DNA of 64,000 bases from Microthrixaceae bacterium (GTDB taxonomy: Bacteria > Actinomycetota > Acidimicrobiia > Acidimicrobiales > Microtrichaceae). The notes under the pieces are model-generated. The model searched no databases, had not been told where the DNA came from, and saw only the letters and a program-made list of their open reading frames with translations. Location: positions 310,001 through 374,000 of the forward strand of contig JAMLGM010000002.1 of NCBI GenBank assembly GCA_023957975.1, given 5' to 3'. The position numbers were made by a program, and so were the translations under genes. This document shows positions 59,207-64,000 of the stretch, piece by piece. How positions within the stretch are numbered: position 1 is the stretch's first letter; each line of letters starts with the position of its first letter.

Positions 59207-61180
59207 ATGGATCAACTCCTTTGGCTCATCCCGGCGCTGCCGCTCGCCGGTTTCCTGGTTCTGCTCGTCGGCGGTCGCAAACTCGGCGACCCGAAGGCCG
59301 GCTATCTCGGCACCGCCGCGGTGGGGGCGTCGTTCCTCGTCGTGGTGGCGACCTTTTTCGACCTCATGGGTACCGACGAGTCGCAGCGGGCCCTCACCCA
59401 GCACCTGTTCGACTGGATTCCGGTCGGGAATTTCCAGGTCGGGGTCGGGTTCCTCGCCGATCCGCTGAGCATCACGATGGCGCTGTTCGTCACCGGCATC
59501 GGTGCCCTGATCCACCTCTATTCGGTGGGCTACATGAAGGGCGACCCGAAGTTCTCGAAGTTCTTCGTCTATCTGAACCTGTTCATCTTTTCGATGTTGA
59601 TGCTGGTGCTGGGCGACAACTTGTTGATCACCTTCCTCGGTTGGGAAGGCGTGGGTGCGTGTTCGTACTTCCTGATCTCGTTCTGGCACACCGATCCGGC
59701 GAACGCCTCGGCCGGCAAGAAGGCCTTCGTCACGAACCGTGTCGGCGACTTCGGGTTCATGATCGCCACGTTCCTCACCTGGACCGCGGTCGGGTCGATC
59801 AACTACGTCGACATCGCCCACGCCGGTCACGCGGGAACGATCGCTCAGGGCACGATCATCGCCATCACGCTGCTGTTCTTCGTGGCGGCGACCGGCAAGT
59901 CGGCTCAGCTCCCGCTCTTCGTGTGGCTCCCCGACGCCATGGCCGGCCCGACGCCGGTCTCCGCGCTCATCCACGCGGCGACGATGGTGACCTCGGGGGT
60001 GTACCTGCTGGTGCGCCTCAACCCGATCGTGCATCAGGCGGCGTGGGCCCAAGACGTCATCGCCTGGGTGGGTGTGGCCACAGCGTTTGTGGCGGCGACG
60101 ATCGCCATCAGCCAGAACGACATCAAGAAGGTGCTGGCGTATTCGACGGTGTCGCAGCTCGGGTTCTTGTTCCTGGCGGTCGGCACGGGCAACTACATCG
60201 CCGCCATCTTCCACATGGTGACCCACGCGTTCTTCAAGGCCCTGATGTTCCTCGGCTCCGGCTCGGTCATCTTGGGCATGGCGCACGAACAGGACATGCG
60301 CCGCTACGGCAACCTGCGCAAGTACATGCCGATCACCGCCGGCACCTACATCGTGGGTTGGTTGGCGATCGCCGGCGTTCCGCCGTTCTCGGGGTTCTGG
60401 TCGAAAGACGAGATTCTCGCCGGGGCGTGGGACAAGGGCGGTGCGGGCTATGCGCTATGGGCGATCGGTCTGGTGACCGCGCTGATGACGGCGTTCTACA
60501 TGAGCCGCCAGGTGTTCATGACCTTCTTCGGTGAGGAGAAGTGGCGTGTGGCCGACGATCACGCAGCCGAAGGGGCTGAGGACGCCGATGAGGCGGCCGA
60601 TCACGGCGACCACGACGATCATCACCATCACCTGACCCCGGATCACACCCCGGTCGAGTCGCCGTGGACGATGACGCTGCCCCTGGTCGTGTTGTGTGGC
60701 CTCGCCCTGGTCGGCGGTGCGCTCAACCTGCCCTTCACCCGGGAGGTGAAGTTCCTCGAGGAATGGCTCGTTCCCGTCATCGGCGAACATCACTTCCACA
60801 CCGGCGGCATGGGCATCTTCGCTCTGGCGATCGTGGCCACGCTCACCTCGCTGATCGGTATCGCCGCCGCCGTGGTGGTGTATCTGCAGCGCAAGGTCGA
60901 CCCCGAAAAGATCGAACTCGACGTGTTCGCGAAGGGTTGGTTCATCGACTCGAGCTACGCCGCCTTCATGGGCGGCCCGGGTCGCAAGCTCTTCGACGCC
61001 CTCGCCTGGTTCGACAAGACCATCATCGACGGGGCCGTCAACGGAATCGCCGGGATCGTGTCCTCGAGCAGCGGTGAGCTGTCGAAGACCCAGACCGGCC
61101 GGGTCCGCAACTCCGCCATCGGCCTCGCCGGGGGCGCCGTGGCGATCCTGGTGTACGTCATCGTGAGGAAGAACAGCTGA
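59207..61180 (+). CDS. nuoL: NADH-quinone oxidoreductase subunit L
   Basis: Antiporter-like proton-pumping subunit with the long lateral helix. Seen in 657 residues: HLYSVGYMKGDPKFSKFFVYLNLFIFSMLMLVLGDNLLITFLGWEGVGACSYFLI, LPDAMAGPTPVSALIHAATMVTSGVYLLVR, and LGWE and Lys residues of the pump. A His/Asp-rich loop (DHGDHDDHHHHLTPDH) lies near residue 470. ATG 5 bp after nuoK. Confidence 0.96.
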   Translation: MDQLLWLIPALPLAGFLVLLVGGRKLGDPKAGYLGTAAVGASFLVVVATFFDLMGTDESQRALTQHLFDWIPVGNFQVGVGFLADPLSITMALFVTGIGALIHLYSVGYMKGDPKFSKFFVYLNLFIFSMLMLVLGDNLLITFLGWEGVGACSYFLISFWHTDPANASAGKKAFVTNRVGDFGFMIATFLTWTAVGSINYVDIAHAGHAGTIAQGTIIAITLLFFVAATGKSAQLPLFVWLPDAMAGPTPVSALIHAATMVTSGVYLLVRLNPIVHQAAWAQDVIAWVGVATAFVAATIAISQNDIKKVLAYSTVSQLGFLFLAVGTGNYIAAIFHMVTHAFFKALMFLGSGSVILGMAHEQDMRRYGNLRKYMPITAGTYIVGWLAIAGVPPFSGFWSKDEILAGAWDKGGAGYALWAIGLVTALMTAFYMSRQVFMTFFGEEKWRVADDHAAEGAEDADEAADHGDHDDHHHHLTPDHTPVESPWTMTLPLVVLCGLALVGGALNLPFTREVKFLEEWLVPVIGEHHFHTGGMGIFALAIVATLTSLIGIAAAVVVYLQRKVDPEKIELDVFAKGWFIDSSYAAFMGGPGRKLFDALAWFDKTIIDGAVNGIAGIVSSSSGELSKTQTGRVRNSAIGLAGGAVAILVYVIVRKNS

Positions 61181-62775
61181 TGAGTCTTCAACTACTCGCC
61201 TCGGCGGGCGCTCCGTTCGATCCGCTGTTGCCCCTCGTCATCGTCCCGATGGTCGGTGTCCTGGTGCTGGCATTCGTGCCCGCCGCGCGTCGCGACTCCT
61301 ACAAGCTGCTCGCACTGTTGTTCTCGGGGCTGACCGGGGCGATCGCCATCCAGACCCTCGTGCAGTTCGACACGGCCGACGCCGGATTCCAGTTCGTGAA
61401 GAACTGGACGTGGTCCGAGGAACTCGGCATCAACTTCCACATCGGCATCGACGGCATCTCGCTGTGGATGGTGGTGCTCACCGGGCTCCTGTTCCCGATC
61501 GCCATCGCCGCGGTCAACCCGGAGAAGGAACCGAAGTCGTTCTACATGTGGCTGTTGATGCTGCAGGCCGGCTCGATGGGGGTGTTCATCGCCCTCGATC
61601 TGGTGTTGTTCTTCGTGTTCTTCGAGATCGTGCTGGTGCCGATGTATTTCCTCATCGGGCTGTGGGGTCACGGCGACCGCATCTACGCGGCGACGAAGTT
61701 CTTCATCTACACGATGGTCGGCTCGGCGTTGATGCTGGTGGGCATCTTGGCGACGGGATTCCTGCATCAGCGGGCGACCGGCACGTTGACCTTCGACGTC
61801 GTCGAGTTGGCCAACAGCCAGTCGCTGTCGACCACGGCGGCCCGGTGGATCTTCGCCAGCTTCGCGCTCGCGTTCGCGGTGAAGGTGCCGTTGTTCCCGG
61901 TGCACACCTGGCTGCCCGACGCCCATACCGAGGCGCCGACCACCGGTTCGGTGATCCTCGCGGGCGTCATGTTGAAACTCGGCGCCTACGGCCTGATCCG
62001 CTTCGGGCTCTACCTGTTCCCCGAGGCCTCGCAGTTCTTCCGTCCCTTGCTGTTGACCGTGGCGGTCATCGGCATCGTGTACGGCGCGGCGTGCGCCACG
62101 ATGCAAAAAGACCTGAAGCGTCTCGTGGCGTACTCCTCGGTCGCCCACATGGGCTTCATCATCTTGGGCATCTTCAGTTTCACCCGCCAGGGCATCGGCG
62201 GTGGCGTGTTGCAGATGCTGAACCACGGCATCACGACCCCGGCGTTGTTCATCCTGGTCGGGCTCATCTACGAGCGTCGCCACACCCGCCAGATCGACGA
62301 GTTGGGCGGCCTGCAGAAGGTCGCGCCGATCTTCGCCGGCGTGTTCATGTTGGTCATGCTCAGCTCGGTTGGGTTGCCGGGCCTCAACGGGTTCCCCGGA
62401 GAGTTCCTCACCCTGATCGGTGCGTTCAAGGGGGCCCGCTGGTGGGCGGTGGTCGGCACCTCGGGCACCATCTTCGCTTCGCTGTACCTGCTGTGGGCCT
62501 ATCAGCGGGTGTTTCACGGCGAGCCGTCGGAGGACAACGAGTCCTTCGGGGAGCTGAAGGCCTCCGAGGCCATGGGGTTGTTGCCGCTGCTGGTGCTGAT
62601 CGTGGTGCTCGGCGTGTATCCGAAGCCGGTGCTCGATCGCATCGAGCCGTCGGTGGACGCGCTGATGGAGCACATGGGCACCCATGAGTCGTCGATCGAC
62701 GTGACCGATGTCGTGAGCGCGGACCTTACCGGCGCCGAGAGCGCGGCCGCCGACGGTGAAGAAGGTGGACACTGA
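61180..62775 (+). CDS. nuoM: NADH-quinone oxidoreductase subunit M
   Basis: Antiporter-like pumping subunit, 531 residues. Seen: FHIGIDGISLWMVVLTGLLFPIAI, FFEIVLVPMYFLIGLWG with the conserved Glu, LPDAHTEAPTTGSVILAGVMLKLGAYGLIRF, and MQKDLKRLVAYSSVAHMGF. An acidic C-terminal tail follows. ATG overlaps the nuoL stop by one base. Confidence 0.96.
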   Translation: MSLQLLASAGAPFDPLLPLVIVPMVGVLVLAFVPAARRDSYKLLALLFSGLTGAIAIQTLVQFDTADAGFQFVKNWTWSEELGINFHIGIDGISLWMVVLTGLLFPIAIAAVNPEKEPKSFYMWLLMLQAGSMGVFIALDLVLFFVFFEIVLVPMYFLIGLWGHGDRIYAATKFFIYTMVGSALMLVGILATGFLHQRATGTLTFDVVELANSQSLSTTAARWIFASFALAFAVKVPLFPVHTWLPDAHTEAPTTGSVILAGVMLKLGAYGLIRFGLYLFPEASQFFRPLLLTVAVIGIVYGAACATMQKDLKRLVAYSSVAHMGFIILGIFSFTRQGIGGGVLQMLNHGITTPALFILVGLIYERRHTRQIDELGGLQKVAPIFAGVFMLVMLSSVGLPGLNGFPGEFLTLIGAFKGARWWAVVGTSGTIFASLYLLWAYQRVFHGEPSEDNESFGELKASEAMGLLPLLVLIVVLGVYPKPVLDRIEPSVDALMEHMGTHESSIDVTDVVSADLTGAESAAADGEEGGH

Positions 62776-64000
62776 TGTTGACGCACATCCTGCAGGATCC
62801 GGGGATCACCCCGATCTCGGCCGACGGCGTCGAGTTGGCCACTCCGAAGATCGAGTGGGGGTACATGACCCCGCTACTGGTGTTGTTCGTCGGCGTGGTG
62901 GTGTTCCTCGTCGCCATGTCGCTCATCCGCAAGATGCTCACCCCGGCGGTCGCTGCCGGGTTGACGATCGTGATCGCCGCGGCGTCGCTGGTGTCGACGA
63001 TTCCGTTGTGGCGCCGGGTGGAGAACCCGGCTGAGGGTCCGATCGGTGCGATCGGCGGCGTGTTCGGCGTCGACCGGTTCTCGTTGTACGTCACCGGTTT
63101 GATCTGCGTGGCGGTCATCTTGGTGGCCCTGTTGTTGGCCGACTACATGCGCCGCGAAGAAATCGTCGGCCCCGAGCTGTTCCTGTTGATGATCCTGTCC
63201 GCGGCCGGCGGGGTGATCATGGCGGGGGCGAACGACCTGATCGTGTTGTTCATCGGCCTCGAGGTGTTGTCGATCTCGGCCTATGTGATGTGTGCGATCC
63301 ACGATCGTCGCCTCAGCAGCCAGGAGGCCGGCTTCAAGTACTTCGTGTTGGGCGGCTTCGCCTCGGCGTTCCTGCTCTACGGCGTGGCCATGGTGTACGG
63401 GGCGACCGGTTCGACCAGCCTGTTGCACATCTCGGATTTCCTGGCCGACAACCTGTTGGAACACGACGGGCTGTTGTTGGCCGGCCTGGCGCTCATGTTG
63501 GTCGGGTTCGGATTCAAGATCGCCGGTGCCCCGTTCCACATGTGGGCTCCCGACGTCTATCAGGGTGCGCCGTCGCCGATCAGCGGGTTCATGAGTTCCG
63601 CGGTGAAGGTCGCGGCATTTGCGGGGCTGTTGCGGGTGTTCGTCGTCGGGTTCTCCACCCAGGCCGAGCAGTGGCGTCCGATCGTGTTTGCCATCGCGGT
63701 ACTGTCGATGCTCGTCGGGGCGATCATGGCGGTCACCCAGACCAACGTGAAGCGCATGTTGGCCTACAGCTCGATCAATCACGCCGGGTTCATCCTGTTG
63801 GGGGTCGAGGCCGCGACGGCGCGTGGCACCTCGGCATCGCTGTTCTACCTGGCCGCCTACACGGTGATGACGATCGGAAGCTTCGGCGTGGTGACCCTGG
63901 TCGGCCGCAAGGGCGACGGCCGTCACAACCTGTCGGACTACCGGGGCCTCGGACATTCGCGTCCGGGTGTGGCGCTGGTGTTCACGGTGTTTCTGTTGGC
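62775..64000 (+). CDS. nuoN: NADH-quinone oxidoreductase subunit N, 3' part cut off
   Basis: Third antiporter-like subunit; about 408 residues are inside the window. Seen: GLEVLSISAYVMCAIHDRRLSSQEAGFKYFVLGGFASAFLLYG, FKIAGAPFHMWAPDVYQGAPSPISGFMSSAVKVAAF, and TNVKRMLAYSSINHAGFILLG. The ATG overlaps the nuoM stop. Last nuo gene in the usual order. Confidence 0.96.
   Translation, partial: MLTHILQDPGITPISADGVELATPKIEWGYMTPLLVLFVGVVVFLVAMSLIRKMLTPAVAAGLTIVIAAASLVSTIPLWRRVENPAEGPIGAIGGVFGVDRFSLYVTGLICVAVILVALLLADYMRREEIVGPELFLLMILSAAGGVIMAGANDLIVLFIGLEVLSISAYVMCAIHDRRLSSQEAGFKYFVLGGFASAFLLYGVAMVYGATGSTSLLHISDFLADNLLEHDGLLLAGLALMLVGFGFKIAGAPFHMWAPDVYQGAPSPISGFMSSAVKVAAFAGLLRVFVVGFSTQAEQWRPIVFAIAVLSMLVGAIMAVTQTNVKRMLAYSSINHAGFILLGVEAATARGTSASLFYLAAYTVMTIGSFGVVTLVGRKGDGRHNLSDYRGLGHSRPGVALVFTVFLL

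Overview
The window is high-GC actinobacterial chromosome, most likely from the class Acidimicrobiia (inference). Support: WhiB, RsiG, MshA, GpgS, DUF3097, 13E12-type DUF222-HNH proteins, actinobacterial HemQ, a rex-hemA-hemC-cobA/hemD order, many GTG/TTG starts and 1-4 bp gene overlaps. No plasmid, phage, transposase or CRISPR array is visible. Both ends cut genes: an RNB ribonuclease on the left and nuoN on the right.

Left part (1-8.2 kb): an RNB ribonuclease and a dihydropteroate-synthase-like gene run leftward, divergent from glucosyl-3-phosphoglycerate synthase. Then come a MoaD/ThiS-like small protein ending Gly-Gly-Cys, a membrane protein, a lone groEL behind two CIRCE elements, fdhD, a first DUF222-HNH protein with a LexA-like box, and hemQ. 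From 8.2 to 26 kb lie an LCIB-type carbonic anhydrase behind a CcdA/TlpA pair, a WhiB7-like regulator with a complex leader, an MBL hydrolase with oligoribonuclease, dut, a phosphoesterase, a glycosyltransferase, DUF2085, DUF3097, YaaA, tRNA-Lys(TTT), a histidine phosphatase, a polytopic membrane protein, an RsiG-like c-di-GMP anti-sigma protein, an XRE regulator, mshA, a YbjN protein and a second DUF222-HNH paralogue, again behind LexA-like boxes.

Middle (26-41 kb): proC, a DUF62 protein and a 30-residue membrane peptide; a CAP-domain protein; an acyl-CoA ligase; rex-hemA-hemC-cobA/hemD; an EEP-family protein; a metalloprotease lipoprotein; hemB-hemL; and pgi. With hemQ these genes cover much of a coproporphyrin-type heme pathway.

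Right part (41-64 kb): a leftward cytochrome c and lipoprotein pair faces a rightward respiratory cluster. That cluster encodes a membrane protein, an 8Fe ferredoxin, a split cytochrome b, a Rieske protein, a diheme cytochrome c and another membrane protein, and runs with short gaps into nuoA-nuoN. The divergent gap holds a 56-bp perfect palindrome and a Rex-type operator. A second Rex-like site precedes rex, so redox control may link heme supply to respiration (inference).

Recurrent small-scale themes are leaderless promoters (TAnnnT 6-8 nt before the start codon), LexA-like boxes abutting the -10 of both HNH genes, short tandem duplications that repeat stop codons, and in-frame minisatellites in linker regions.
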